Assembly (NCBI GenBank): GCA_013298145.1
Contig: JAAFJO010000005.1
Location: 124,001-188,000 of the forward strand
Direction: 5' to 3'
Length of the DNA stretch: 64,000 bases
Source of the DNA: Betaproteobacteria bacterium
Lineage (GTDB): Bacteria; Pseudomonadota; Gammaproteobacteria; Burkholderiales; Casimicrobiaceae
The notes under the pieces are model-generated. The model did not search any database. It was not told the origin of the DNA and saw only the letters and a list, made by a program, of their open reading frames with translations. Position 1 is the stretch's first letter. Each line of letters starts with the position of its first letter. The position numbers were made by a program, and so were the translations under genes. Shown here one piece after another: positions 8,016 through 18,902 of the stretch.

Positions 8016-9209
8016 ATGAAACTTGCCAGTCAAACCGCGTGGTTGAGCACCGCGTTCGGTGCGTTCACCCTGTGTTTGTGTGCTGCGTCGTCTACGTTTG
8101 CTCAGACGGTAACGACGCCAATCGCGTCCCCACAAACACCGCTCGCTGCCAACCCAAGCACGCACGCGCCGAAAGTGTTGATTGTGGTGAGTAGCGAAGG
8201 GCGAAATGGCGGCGAAACCCGACCTGGCTTTGAAATGGATGAGTACGCGCTCGCCTATTTGGTGTTTCGCGCCAACGGAGTCCGCGTTGAGGTCGCAAGC
8301 CCCGCGGGTGGTCCAGTTGAGGCGGACAAATTCAATCCGAAAGACGACCATATTCAAGCGCTTTTGGCCGATGAACACGCGACAGCCTTGCTAAGAAACA
8401 CCCGCCGCATTGCTGACGTGAAACCCGGCGACCATCAAGCGATTTTCGTCATGGGCGGCAAAGGTGCGATGTTCGATTTACCGAAGGATTCATCACTCAT
8501 CTCGCTTCTGGGCGCACAATTTGATCGCGATGGCATCGTTGCTGCCGTATGTCACGGCCCTGCTGTGTTTGCCAACGTGCGCCGCGCTGACGGACGTCCG
8601 TTGATTGCGGGAAAGCGGGTCACTGGCTTCACCGACGAGGAAGAAAAGACCTTCGGCAAGAAGTGGGTGAAAGAGTATCCATTCCTCATCGAATCCAAAT
8701 TCCGCGAGCAGGGGGCGATTTGGGAAGAGGCCGCACTCATGCTTCCGAAAACCATTGTCGATGACAAGCTAATTACGGGCCAGAATCCGTTTTCTACCTC
8801 TGAAACAGCGGAAGCGATTGTGCGCGCCCTGGGCCGAACGCCAGCGCCGCGTGCAGTGCTCAAAGAGGAGCGCAGCATGCGGCTCGTGCAGCGCTGGCTT
8901 GCTGGCGAGAAAGATCAAGTACGCGCGATACTTGCAGCTGATGCCAAAGAGTACAAGCTGGATTTGATTGCAATGTTGGGCTACTACCAAGCCGAGGCGG
9001 CCCCTGACGATGCTGCAAAGCGCGCGGCGCTTTCCATCATGGAGATGGCCGTGCCCTATATGCAACATCCGCGGTTGCGTTTGGGAATGGCGCGCACGCA
9101 TATTGCGCTCGGCAACGTGAAAACAGCACGCGAAATCTTGACGGCGTTAATCGCTGAAAAGCCTGATTTCGCGGATGCGAAAAAAGCGCTCGACGCGTTG
9201 CCCGGCTAA
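8016..9209 (+). CDS. Exported DJ-1/PfpI-family protein with C-terminal TPR-like region
   Basis: A 397-residue protein with a signal peptide (about 1-30, ending FAQ), a DJ-1/PfpI domain (about 53-285) and a helical C-terminal region (about 300-397) with TPR-like repeats (MARTHIALGNVKTAREIL). The nucleophile elbow is AAVCHGPA with Cys179-His180, and a conserved glutamate lies in the GFEMDE segment (71-76). DJ-1-type proteins are chaperones, deglycases or proteases; the activity here is not known. The ATG at 8016 is chosen because GGAGA lies five bases upstream, although ATGs at 8001 and 8004 are in frame. A two-component system follows at once, which suggests a role in envelope stress. Confidence 0.8.
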   Translation: MKLASQTAWLSTAFGAFTLCLCAASSTFAQTVTTPIASPQTPLAANPSTHAPKVLIVVSSEGRNGGETRPGFEMDEYALAYLVFRANGVRVEVASPAGGPVEADKFNPKDDHIQALLADEHATALLRNTRRIADVKPGDHQAIFVMGGKGAMFDLPKDSSLISLLGAQFDRDGIVAAVCHGPAVFANVRRADGRPLIAGKRVTGFTDEEEKTFGKKWVKEYPFLIESKFREQGAIWEEAALMLPKTIVDDKLITGQNPFSTSETAEAIVRALGRTPAPRAVLKEERSMRLVQRWLAGEKDQVRAILAADAKEYKLDLIAMLGYYQAEAAPDDAAKRAALSIMEMAVPYMQHPRLRLGMARTHIALGNVKTAREILTALIAEKPDFADAKKALDALPG

Positions 9210-9213
9210 CCGA

Positions 9214-9906
9214 ATGAATCCACGGCCCCTTCGAATCCTCGTCATCGAAGACCACGACGCGCTGCGCGCGCAAATTGCCGCGCTATTGCGTCGTGCGGGG
9301 CACAGTGTTGACGAGGCGAACGATGGCACGCTCGCCCTCGCCATAGCGCGCGCTGATCCTCCTGATGTTTTGCTTCTTGATTTAGGCTTGCCCGATGTGG
9401 ACGGTATCGATCTGTGTGCAAAGTTTCGCGCGCTTTTGCCCCATCGCGTTCCCGTGCTCATGCTCACTGCGCGCGACACGTTGCGCGAAAAACTCGTCGG
9501 CTTCGAAGCGGGTGCCGATGATTACTTAGTAAAGCCGTTTGCAAGTGAAGAGCTACTCGCACGGATTCAAGCGCTCACCCGCCGCGCTCTATTGGGGCAG
9601 GCCTGCGTTCAGGTGATCGGCTCGCTCACGATTGATCGGCGCGCGAGCGAGGCGCATCGAAACGGCGTTCGTCTCAGCCTTGCCCCCACGGCGTTTGCTG
9701 TTTTATGTCTGCTGGCGGATGCGTATCCCAAAGCGCGAACGCGCAGCGATCTGGTGCGTCGGTTGTGGCCCGAGGATGCGCCGGAATCAGACCCTTTACG
9801 CACGCATCTCTATCAGCTGCGTCAAGCGCTCGATAAGCCCTTTTCGATACCGATGCTAAAGACCGTGCACGGTGTTGGCTTCCGGCTCGAATCGGACGAA
9901 GCATGA
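9214..9906 (+). CDS. OmpR/PhoB-family response regulator
   Basis: A 230-residue DNA-binding response regulator. The receiver domain (about 6-120) has the acidic pair Glu12-Asp13, the phospho-acceptor Asp56 in LLLDLGLPD, Thr85 and Lys107 in the YLVKPF motif. The C-terminal winged helix (about 130-225) ends with VHGVGFRLE. The ATG at 9214 lies four bases after the DJ-1 gene. The stop overlaps the kinase start (ATGATGA). It presumably controls its own operon; the 11-bp-spaced repeats at 7952-7968 are a candidate site. Confidence 0.92.
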   Translation: MNPRPLRILVIEDHDALRAQIAALLRRAGHSVDEANDGTLALAIARADPPDVLLLDLGLPDVDGIDLCAKFRALLPHRVPVLMLTARDTLREKLVGFEAGADDYLVKPFASEELLARIQALTRRALLGQACVQVIGSLTIDRRASEAHRNGVRLSLAPTAFAVLCLLADAYPKARTRSDLVRRLWPEDAPESDPLRTHLYQLRQALDKPFSIPMLKTVHGVGFRLESDEA

Positions 9907-11237
9907 TGGCGAGGCCCCGCCCGGGCAAGCGCGGCGTGCCACTACGGCGATCACTGATGCTCGCCCTCGCGCTTTTTACTCTTGTGGTGAGCGCGATGTT
10001 TGGGCTTCTCGCCATGGCGTTTGTCTACACCGTAGAGGATCGCTTCTTGGAGGCGATGCTTCGCGACGAAGCAAAGCTTTTGCAAGCGAAGTACAGCGAT
10101 AGCGGACGCTGGGCCGCACCCCAGCGCGCGTTCGTCAGCGTGCACGAATGTGTGGAAACGCTACCCGTAGAAATACGCCAAGCCCTTATCGAAGCGCCCA
10201 ACCGGCGAGAGTTTTCGGGTGAGGCGGGGCGGCATTACCACTTGCTTGCGATTCAGGCCCAGTTCGATGAAGTCAATCCGCCACAGACTTCGCGAGCCTG
10301 GTTGTTGGCAGAAGTGAGTGGCGAGCTCGTCGTGCGCCCGCGCCGCGAAAAGCTGCTACGCTGGCTCGCGGGCTGGGGCTTAGGCGCGACGCTCGTATCG
10401 CTTGCTTTGGCGGGCTGGCTCGCGCGGCGCGTGAGCGCACCCATTGCAGCGCTCGCTAAGCAAATCTCGAATGCGACACCAGAGCGTCCGATCGCGTTCG
10501 ACGCTTCGGGAGCGAAGCACTCGGCTGAGCTTACCGCGCTGGCAGATGCGTTTTCGGCGCTCTCTGAGCGCACACGAGCGTTTATCGAACGTGAGCAGCG
10601 CTTTACGCGTGATGCGAGCCACGAATTGCGCACGCCGCTCGCTGTGCTCGGCCTAACGATCGAACGGCTTCAAGCTGAGCCGCACCTCGATACTAGCGTC
10701 GCGAGTGCACTCGCCAGCATGCGCGCGTCGGTTCACGCGATGGAGCAAAGTGTTTCGAGTTTGCTGATGCTCGCGCGAGAAAGCGAGGGTACGCTTCAGC
10801 CGAGTACAACGTTTATCTTGCCGGCGCTTGAAGCATGGATTGTTGCCAACGAAAACTGGATCACGTTGCGCTCAGCCGATCTCCAGCTCGACGTTGGCGC
10901 AAACGCGACGCTTCCGATGTCTGCCGCGGCAGTACATGTCATCCTCGCGAATTTGGTGGGCAACGCGCTGCATCACGGTAAACGCAGCGTACCAATTGTG
11001 ATTCGCGCGAGTGGCGACGGTATCGGGCAACATTGCACTGTGGTGATCGAGAACGAAACCGAACCCGGCACCGCGATGAACTTCGATTCAGTGAATCCCG
11101 CTGATGCAGCTCGCGGTTTTGGGTTGACGATTGTGCGCAGGACCCTCGAAACCTACGGCTATGAGTTGAGGCTCAGTCTAAGCGGCGCACGCGTTTCCGC
11201 CGAGGTGGCGCCTCGCGATAGGGCTTCGAGGTCTTAG
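9903..11237 (+). CDS. Sensor histidine kinase
   Basis: A 444-residue inner-membrane kinase. A transmembrane helix near 17-42 and a second near 155-173 flank a periplasmic sensor of about 110 residues. A HAMP-like linker follows, then the dimerisation domain with phospho-acceptor His240 in DASHELRTPL, and the ATPase domain with the N box (NLVGNALHHG). The G2 segment GFGLTIV is present, but the usual DxGxG of the G1 box is not recognisable in the stretch before it. It is the cognate partner of the upstream regulator. The signal sensed is unknown. Confidence 0.9.
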   Translation: MMARPRPGKRGVPLRRSLMLALALFTLVVSAMFGLLAMAFVYTVEDRFLEAMLRDEAKLLQAKYSDSGRWAAPQRAFVSVHECVETLPVEIRQALIEAPNRREFSGEAGRHYHLLAIQAQFDEVNPPQTSRAWLLAEVSGELVVRPRREKLLRWLAGWGLGATLVSLALAGWLARRVSAPIAALAKQISNATPERPIAFDASGAKHSAELTALADAFSALSERTRAFIEREQRFTRDASHELRTPLAVLGLTIERLQAEPHLDTSVASALASMRASVHAMEQSVSSLLMLARESEGTLQPSTTFILPALEAWIVANENWITLRSADLQLDVGANATLPMSAAAVHVILANLVGNALHHGKRSVPIVIRASGDGIGQHCTVVIENETEPGTAMNFDSVNPADAARGFGLTIVRRTLETYGYELRLSLSGARVSAEVAPRDRASRS

Positions 11238-11445
11238 CCCGAAGCGGCGTGCCTCATGCCGACGTGTGTGGGGGGCGGGACGGCAGCCTCAGCAACTTCT
11301 ATAAAAATTTCTCGTAAAGGCTCTCTTGAACAGGGAGCGTAGCTACTTTTATCTAAATAGTGAGTAGCAGATAAAACATATGTAGCCCCTACAAAAAGGG
11401 GCTAAGCTAGGAAAGCTTTAGGACAATGCAGACACTCTCGTTCCA
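11238..11445. other. Intergenic region with two inverted repeats
   Basis: No coding region is supported. Two inverted repeats are visible: TTTTATCT (11347-11354) with AGATAAAA (11369-11376), and TAGCCCC (11383-11389) with GGGGCTA (11398-11404). The second could be a weak terminator for the kinase gene but lacks a T run on the + strand. Confidence 0.4.
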
Positions 11446-11587
11446 AAAGACCTCTGCACAACTACTGCGAGCCCGTGATACTTCGTCAAAAATCCGTGAA
11501 AAATCCTCACGTACATACGTACGCTCCGGTGTTTTCCCGAATTTTTTCCTCGTCTGACGGGCTCTCGCTACGTTGTGCAGAGGTCTT
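11446..11587. repeat. 140-bp imperfect palindromic element, copy 1
   Basis: The left end, reading AGACCTCTGCACAAC, is repeated in inverted orientation at the right end (GTTGTGCAGAGGTCT). Both arms stay similar all the way to a centre near ACGTACATACGTAC (about 11509-11523), so the whole element can fold into one long hairpin. A closely similar copy lies at 61908-62045. It has no open reading frame of its own and resembles a non-autonomous, MITE-like repeat. Confidence 0.75.
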
Positions 11588-11856
11588 TCCAATGAGGCCC
11601 GCGCAACGCGAGAGCTGCAGCTCTTTTGCGTCGCAGCAATCATCGGCTATATTCATGGCTTCGGACACCGTGGCGCTTTGATTGAACAAGTTGTTTCAGT
11701 CGAGGGCACGCGGGCGGGGAATCGGCCAAAAGCAAAGATTTCCTCGCTCGTGCAAAGCGCGCGCGAGGCCGTGACTACCCAGCATTGAAATGCCCTCAGG
11801 GGCCTAGGCTCAACACCCATCGAGCTTCAGGCATCAACAAACTCTTGAGGATGAAA
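11588..11856. other. Leader region of the ilv operon
   Basis: These 269 bases between the palindromic repeat and ilvB must hold the promoter and leader of the operon. A 16-bp near-palindrome GAGAGCTGCAGCTCTT lies near 11611-11626. No leader peptide rich in Leu, Ile or Val codons was recognised. Confidence 0.35.
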
Positions 11857-13575
11857 ATGGCAGAGAAGCTAACTGGCGCGGAAATCGTCGTTCGCTGCAT
11901 CGCGGAAGAAAACGTAGATTTCGTTTTCGGTTATCCCGGCGGCGCCGTGCTCAATATCTACGACGAGATATTCAAACAAGACAAATTCAAGCACGTGCTG
12001 GTTCGGCACGAGCAGGCGGCTGTTCATGCGGCGGATGCGTACTCGCGCTCGTCCACCAAGATCGGTGTTGCGCTCGTCACCTCCGGCCCGGGCTTGACCA
12101 ACGCAGTCACTGGCATTGCGACGGCCTACATGGATTCGATCCCGATGGTGATCATCTCCGGCCAAGTGCCCACGCATGCGATCGGGCAAGACGCGTTTCA
12201 GGAATGCGACACCGTCGGCATCACGCGCCCCTGTGTGAAACACAATTTCCTCGTGAAAGATGTGAAAGACCTCGCGGTGACGATGAAGAAAGCGTTCTAC
12301 ATCGCAACAACCGGTCGCCCCGGCCCCGTGCTCGTGGATATTCCGAAGGATGTGACCCAGCACAGCTGCACGTTCGAATATCCAAAAACGATCACGATGC
12401 GCAGCTACAACCCGACGATCAAAGGGCACAGCGGTCAAATCAAAAAAGCAGTTGAGCTTTTATTGAACGCGAAGCGCCCGATGATTTATGCGGGTGGCGG
12501 CGTTGTATTGAATGATGCGTCCGCGCAGCTCACCAAACTCGTGCGCATGCTCGGCGCGCCGTGCACGAACACATTGATGGGCCTCGGCGGTTTTCCTGCG
12601 AGCGATCCGCAATTCGTCGGCATGCTTGGGATGCACGGCACGTATGAGGCGAACATGGCCATGCAAGAGTGCGACGTGCTCTTTGCCGTCGGCGCGCGCT
12701 TCGATGATCGCGTGATCGGTAATCCGGGCCACTTCTTCCGCGAAGGCCGAAAGATCATTCATATCGATATCGATCCATCATCGATTTCAAAGCGCGTGAA
12801 AGTGGATGTGCCCATTGTGGGCTACGTGAAAGACGTGCTCGAAGAAATGATCGGCATGATCGAGCAGGGTGACAAGCGCCCTGACGCGGCTTCACTCAAA
12901 GCGTGGTGGACGACGGTTAAAGATTGGCAAAGCAAAAAGTGCCTCGCGTTTAAACCCTCTGCAGCGGACGGAAAAATCAAGCCGCAGGCGGTGGTGCAAG
13001 CGCTGTGGAATGCCACCGGCGGCGACGCGATCATCACGAGCGACGTCGGCCAACATCAGATGTGGGCCGCGCAGTACTACCCGTTCGACAAGCCGCGCAA
13101 ATGGATTAACTCCGGTGGCCTGGGCACGATGGGGGTCGGCATCCCGTACGCCATGGGCGCGCAACTCGCGAACCCAGACGCAACTGTTGCCTGCATCACG
13201 GGCGAGGGCAGCGTGCAAATGTGCATTCAAGAGCTCTCAACGTGTAAGCAGTATCACATCCCGATGAAGATCATCAACCTGAACAACCGCTCGCTCGGCA
13301 TGGTGCGGCAATGGCAGGAATTCTTCTATGGCAATCGCTATGCCGAGAGCTACATGGATGCGCTGCCCGACTTCGTGAAACTCGCCGAAGCGTATGGTCA
13401 CGTTGGAATGAAGATCGAGAAAGCGGGCGACGTTGAAGCCGCGTTGCGTGAAGCGATCAAACTTAAAGATCGCCTCGTGTTTATGGATTTCATCACCGAC
13501 GAAACCGAGAACGTGTTCCCGATGATTCCGGGCGGCAAGGGGTTGTCCGAAATGATTTTGGCGGAGGAGCTTTGA
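11857..13575 (+). CDS. ilvB: Acetolactate synthase, large (catalytic) subunit
   Basis: The thiamine-diphosphate enzyme that joins two pyruvates, or pyruvate and 2-oxobutyrate, in the first common step of branched-chain amino acid synthesis. Visible are the catalytic glutamate in RHEQAAVHAADAYSR, the GPGLTNAVTG segment and the ThDP/Mg motif GEGSVQMC...NLNN. At 572 residues it matches the family. The ATG at 11857 is chosen because TGAGG lies six bases upstream; ATGs at 11851 and 11785 are in frame but less well placed. The regulatory subunit follows directly. The gene could equally be called ilvI; the symbols are used interchangeably outside enterobacteria. Confidence 0.95.
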   Translation: MAEKLTGAEIVVRCIAEENVDFVFGYPGGAVLNIYDEIFKQDKFKHVLVRHEQAAVHAADAYSRSSTKIGVALVTSGPGLTNAVTGIATAYMDSIPMVIISGQVPTHAIGQDAFQECDTVGITRPCVKHNFLVKDVKDLAVTMKKAFYIATTGRPGPVLVDIPKDVTQHSCTFEYPKTITMRSYNPTIKGHSGQIKKAVELLLNAKRPMIYAGGGVVLNDASAQLTKLVRMLGAPCTNTLMGLGGFPASDPQFVGMLGMHGTYEANMAMQECDVLFAVGARFDDRVIGNPGHFFREGRKIIHIDIDPSSISKRVKVDVPIVGYVKDVLEEMIGMIEQGDKRPDAASLKAWWTTVKDWQSKKCLAFKPSAADGKIKPQAVVQALWNATGGDAIITSDVGQHQMWAAQYYPFDKPRKWINSGGLGTMGVGIPYAMGAQLANPDATVACITGEGSVQMCIQELSTCKQYHIPMKIINLNNRSLGMVRQWQEFFYGNRYAESYMDALPDFVKLAEAYGHVGMKIEKAGDVEAALREAIKLKDRLVFMDFITDETENVFPMIPGGKGLSEMILAEEL

Positions 13576-13576
13576 G

Positions 13577-14068
13577 ATGAGACACATCCTCTCAGTCCTT
13601 CTAGAAAACGAAGCCGGCGCGCTCTCGCGCGTGGTCGGTTTGTTCTCGGCGCGCGGCTACAACATCGATTCGCTTTCTGTTGCGACGACCGAAGACACGA
13701 CCATGTCGCGCATGACGATCGTCACGCACGGCAGCGACGATGTGATCGAACAAATTACTAAGCAGCTCAACAAGTTGATCGAAGTTGTGAAGGTCGTCGA
13801 CTTAACCGATGGCAATCACATCGAGCGTGAACTCATGCTCGTCAAAGTCCGCGCGGCTGGCAAAGATCGCGACGAAATGAAGCGGATGGCGGATATTTTC
13901 CGCGGCCGCATTCTGGACGTCACCGATAAGAGCTACACCATCGAACTCACCGGCGATAGTCATAAACTTGACGCGTTTATCGCCGCGATTGAGCCGGGTG
14001 TGATTTTGGAAACGGTGCGCACAGGTGCTTCTGGCATTGGGCGTGGCGAACGCATCTTAAAGATATGA
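13577..14068 (+). CDS. ilvH: Acetolactate synthase, small (regulatory) subunit
   Basis: A 163-residue regulatory subunit that activates the large subunit and gives valine feedback inhibition. The N-terminal ACT domain (HILSVLLENEAGALSRVVGLFSARG, shown in parts) binds valine; the C-terminal half carries the ELMLVKV and FRGRILDV segments typical of IlvH. It begins one base after the stop of ilvB, so translation is probably coupled. Confidence 0.95.
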   Translation: MRHILSVLLENEAGALSRVVGLFSARGYNIDSLSVATTEDTTMSRMTIVTHGSDDVIEQITKQLNKLIEVVKVVDLTDGNHIERELMLVKVRAAGKDRDEMKRMADIFRGRILDVTDKSYTIELTGDSHKLDAFIAAIEPGVILETVRTGASGIGRGERILKI

Positions 14069-14076
14069 GGGGGAGC

Positions 14077-14574
14077 ATGAGAAAAATTGCTATCTTCCTG
14101 GCATTTGTCACGCTAGTCGTTGGCGGATGTGCAACGTATAAGCATGTACCTGATGGCTATACAGGTCCGGTCGCGCAGTTGGGCGACTCAGGCATGCAAC
14201 TCAGCGGCGGAAAAGGCGAGCTGTTTTACGTAGAGTCGATCAATGGCAATCAGATTGAGAATGCGAGGAATGCGACGGGGCGAGCAAGTCAAGGACGCGG
14301 CTTCAGCTTAACGCTTCAACGGGTTTGGCGCCCAGTCAAGATAGAGCCGATGAAACTTAAGATTGTTGGTACTCATGTGACCGCCGCGCCAATCCACGAA
14401 ATCGCTAGCAGAGCCATCGGTGAGTTTTTCACTGTCGAGGGCGAAGTCGAATTTACGCCAGTTGTCGGTAAAGAATATTTAGTGGTAGGTGAGCTTACGA
14501 AAGCACAAGCCAGTGTTTGGATTCAAGATCAGGAAACAAAGCAACCCGTCACCAAAAAAGTTGTTGCGAAGTAA
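14077..14574 (+). CDS. Predicted lipoprotein of unknown function within the ilv operon
   Basis: A 165-residue protein with a short lipoprotein signal (residues 1-18, VVGGC with Cys18). No family is recognised. It has beta-rich, polar segments and conserved-looking patches such as GELFYVESINGNQIEN. The ATG at 14077 has a strong ribosome binding site (GAGGGGGAG, 14067-14075); an in-frame ATG at 14065 overlaps the end of ilvH. It stands between ilvH and ilvC, eight bases after the former, which is unusual because these genes normally sit next to each other. Its role in branched-chain synthesis, if any, is unknown. Confidence 0.75.
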   Translation: MRKIAIFLAFVTLVVGGCATYKHVPDGYTGPVAQLGDSGMQLSGGKGELFYVESINGNQIENARNATGRASQGRGFSLTLQRVWRPVKIEPMKLKIVGTHVTAAPIHEIASRAIGEFFTVEGEVEFTPVVGKEYLVVGELTKAQASVWIQDQETKQPVTKKVVAK

Positions 14575-14596
14575 GAGTTATACGAAAAGTATCTAA

Positions 14597-15622
<1,026 letters not shown>

Positions 15623-15634
15623 GGCTGTGCGTTT

Positions 15635-15681
15635 TGTGGGAGTGCTCTTGCGCGCGATTCGCGCGCAAGAGCACTCCCACA
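15635..15681. repeat. Perfect 22-bp inverted repeat before aroB
   Basis: The arms at 15635-15656 and 15660-15681 are perfectly complementary and are separated by ATT. The arm begins TGTGGGAGTGC and is GC-rich, which resembles the REP sequences known from pseudomonads. The hairpin ends nine bases before the aroB ATG and has no T run, so it may mask the ribosome binding site or stabilise the upstream mRNA. Confidence 0.85.
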
Positions 15682-15690
15682 GTTGCAACC

Positions 15691-16776
15691 ATGCAAACTC
15701 TCACCGTATCTTTGGCTGATCGTAGCTACTCGATTCACATTGGATCGGGATTGCTCGCGCGTGCTGAAAGCTATGCGCCGTTCATCGCGGGAAAAACCGT
15801 CGCAATCGTCACCAATGAAACGATTGCGCCGCTCTACCTTCCGCAAGTAAAAGCCGCAGTCTTATCGCTCGGAAAATCGATCATTGAAATCATCCTGCCC
15901 GACGGTGAAGAGCACAAAACGTTTACCTCGTTAGACAAAATTCACACCGCGATGCTCGCGGCTGCGTGTGATCGCAAAACTACCATCATCGCGCTCGGCG
16001 GTGGTGTGATTGGCGACGTCGCGGGCTTTGCGGCAGCAACCTATCAACGCGGTGTTCCGTTCATCCAAGTGCCAACCACCTTGCTCTCGCAAGTGGATTC
16101 ATCAGTCGGTGGCAAGACGGCAATCAATCATCCGCTCGGCAAAAACATGATCGGCGCGTTTTATCAGCCGCTTGCCGTGATCTCCGATACTGATACGTTG
16201 AAGACGCTGCCGCCGCGCGAATACGCCTCTGGCCTCGCTGAGGTCGTGAAACACGCGCTCATTTTCGACGTAGACCATTTCGCCGAGCTCGAAGCGAACG
16301 TCGATGCGCTCAACGCGCGTGACGCGAGCGTGCTCACCCGTGTAATCGCGCATTCGTGCAAGATTAAAGCGGATGTCGTGAAGCAAGATGAGCGCGAAAC
16401 CAAAGACATTCGCGCACTCCTGAATTTGGGTCATACCTTCGGGCACGCTATCGAGACAGAAATGGGCTATGGCGCGTGGTTTCACGGCGAAGCAGTTGCT
16501 GCCGGAACTGTGCTCGCAGCCCAATTTTCGCGGGATGAATGGGGAGGGGCTGACATTGATCTTCCGAGTATTGAGCGGCTGCTCACATCCCTGAATCTAC
16601 CCACTAAGGCTCCGAAAGTCGCAGCGCAAAAACTGTTGGCCCACATGCAGCGGGACAAAAAAAATGAGGATGGGGTCGTCACACTCATTTTGCTCAAGCG
16701 GATCGGCGAGGCGTACGTAGATCGTCGCGTGCCCGGCGCGAAGTTACTCGCATTTCTTGAACGCGCAGTCGCTTAG
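15691..16776 (+). CDS. aroB: 3-dehydroquinate synthase
   Basis: The NAD- and metal-dependent enzyme that cyclises DAHP to 3-dehydroquinate in the shikimate pathway. Visible features are the NAD-binding GGGVIGDVAGF, the PTTLLSQVDSSVGGKTAINHPLGKN region (quoted in part), and the metal ligands in GLAEVVKH, LGHTFGHAIE and FHGEAVAAG. At 361 residues it is of normal length. The ATG at 15691 begins the conserved N-terminus; an upstream in-frame TTG at 15634 lies inside the hairpin arm. There is no clear ribosome binding site between the hairpin and the ATG. Confidence 0.95.
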   Translation: MQTLTVSLADRSYSIHIGSGLLARAESYAPFIAGKTVAIVTNETIAPLYLPQVKAAVLSLGKSIIEIILPDGEEHKTFTSLDKIHTAMLAAACDRKTTIIALGGGVIGDVAGFAAATYQRGVPFIQVPTTLLSQVDSSVGGKTAINHPLGKNMIGAFYQPLAVISDTDTLKTLPPREYASGLAEVVKHALIFDVDHFAELEANVDALNARDASVLTRVIAHSCKIKADVVKQDERETKDIRALLNLGHTFGHAIETEMGYGAWFHGEAVAAGTVLAAQFSRDEWGGADIDLPSIERLLTSLNLPTKAPKVAAQKLLAHMQRDKKNEDGVVTLILLKRIGEAYVDRRVPGAKLLAFLERAVA

Positions 16777-16813
16777 CTGAGTGTGCGGCGAGTTGAATGC
16801 CGCAGCCTAATAC

Positions 16814-17596
16814 TCAAAGCATTGCCCGCAATTTGGTGGAAGCTCGCTGAAGCCGTGGCAGCACTTTTTTCAGCAGATGATCTGCTGATGTGGATTGCAA
16901 ATAATCTACCGCGTTGAGCGCGCCGACGCACTGCCCCGCCGCGTCGATGAGCGGAACTGCAATCGCATGCACGCCCAGTTCGTGCTCTTCGCTCGCATAG
17001 CAATAGCCATCTCGCCGTGCGGCTGCGATCAGCGCAGCAATTTGACTCTTCTGAGTAGTTGTTTTCGCGCTGAGTTTTCCAGGGCTGCACGACTGAAGCC
17101 AGGTCTTCAGCCCGCTGGGCGAAAAACAAGCGAGCATGACGCGCCCACTCGAGGTGCAAAACGCAGGCAGCCGCGACCCTAAGTGCGCACCGAATGGCGC
17201 GCTGTCATCGCTCCCCCAGCGCTCGCCGCTGGTTGCCACGATTACAGACTCTTGCCCGTCGAGCACCGCTACGCAAAACGTCCCGCGAAGTTCGTTAGAA
17301 AGCTCGGCGAGCGTAGGGCGTACCGCCCGTGGTAGGCGCGCAGACGCCAAATAGCTGCCCGCCAATCTCAACACGCGTGGCGCCAGCCAGTAGTGCTGCC
17401 CGTCGCTTTCCAGATAACCCAAGTGTGAAAGTGTAAGCAGGTGACGACGAGCCGCCGCGCGCGTGAGACCGGTGCGCTCTGCGGCTTGGGTGGCGTTTAA
17501 GCGTTGGCGGTGAACATCGAAGCTCTCCAGCACGGCGAGTGATCGTGCGGCGCCCTCGATGTAGTCCGCTGCGGCAATATCAGCATGCTTCTGCAT
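16814..17596 (-). CDS. IclR-family transcriptional regulator next to pobA
   Basis: A 260-residue IclR-type regulator: winged helix-turn-helix about residues 9-75 (TQAAERTGLTRAAARRHL is the recognition region) and an effector domain in the C-terminal two thirds (SSGRVMLA, EHELGVHAIAVPLID). PobR, PcaR and PcaU, which bind 4-hydroxybenzoate, beta-ketoadipate or protocatechuate, belong to this family. It diverges from pobA, and two palindromic sites lie between the two starts. It probably controls pobA and the pca genes. Whether it activates or represses is not visible. Confidence 0.88.
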   Translation of the reverse strand: MQKHADIAAADYIEGAARSLAVLESFDVHRQRLNATQAAERTGLTRAAARRHLLTLSHLGYLESDGQHYWLAPRVLRLAGSYLASARLPRAVRPTLAELSNELRGTFCVAVLDGQESVIVATSGERWGSDDSAPFGAHLGSRLPAFCTSSGRVMLACFSPSGLKTWLQSCSPGKLSAKTTTQKSQIAALIAAARRDGYCYASEEHELGVHAIAVPLIDAAGQCVGALNAVDYLQSTSADHLLKKVLPRLQRASTKLRAML

Positions 17597-17607
17597 CGCG
17601 TCCTTTT

Positions 17608-17644
17608 TGCGCGATGATCGCGCACGTTGTATAACAATCGCACA
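17608..17644. promoter_or_regulatory. Paired IclR-type operator sites
   Basis: TGCGCGATGATCGCGCA (17608-17624) is a perfect 17-bp palindrome around a central G. A second, weaker 17-base site at 17628-17644 has the right arm ATCGCACA. Their centres are 20 bases apart, two helical turns. The perfect site at 23654-23670 before the second catabolic operon has the same design. Confidence 0.7.
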
Positions 17645-17665
17645 ATTCTATTGCCCATGCATTGA

Positions 17666-18874
<1,209 letters not shown>

Positions 18875-18902
18875 CGTTACGATTAAAAGAAGGAGGACTC
18901 CG

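Noticed and set aside
11446..11587. Palindromic element as a CRISPR or terminator
   Set aside because: There is no repeat-spacer pattern, and it is far longer than a terminator and lacks a T run. It is better seen as a dispersed palindromic repeat.
11785..11856. 24-codon N-terminal extension of IlvB
   Set aside because: The conserved N-terminus begins at MAEKLTGAEI, and only the ATG at 11857 has a well-spaced ribosome binding site.
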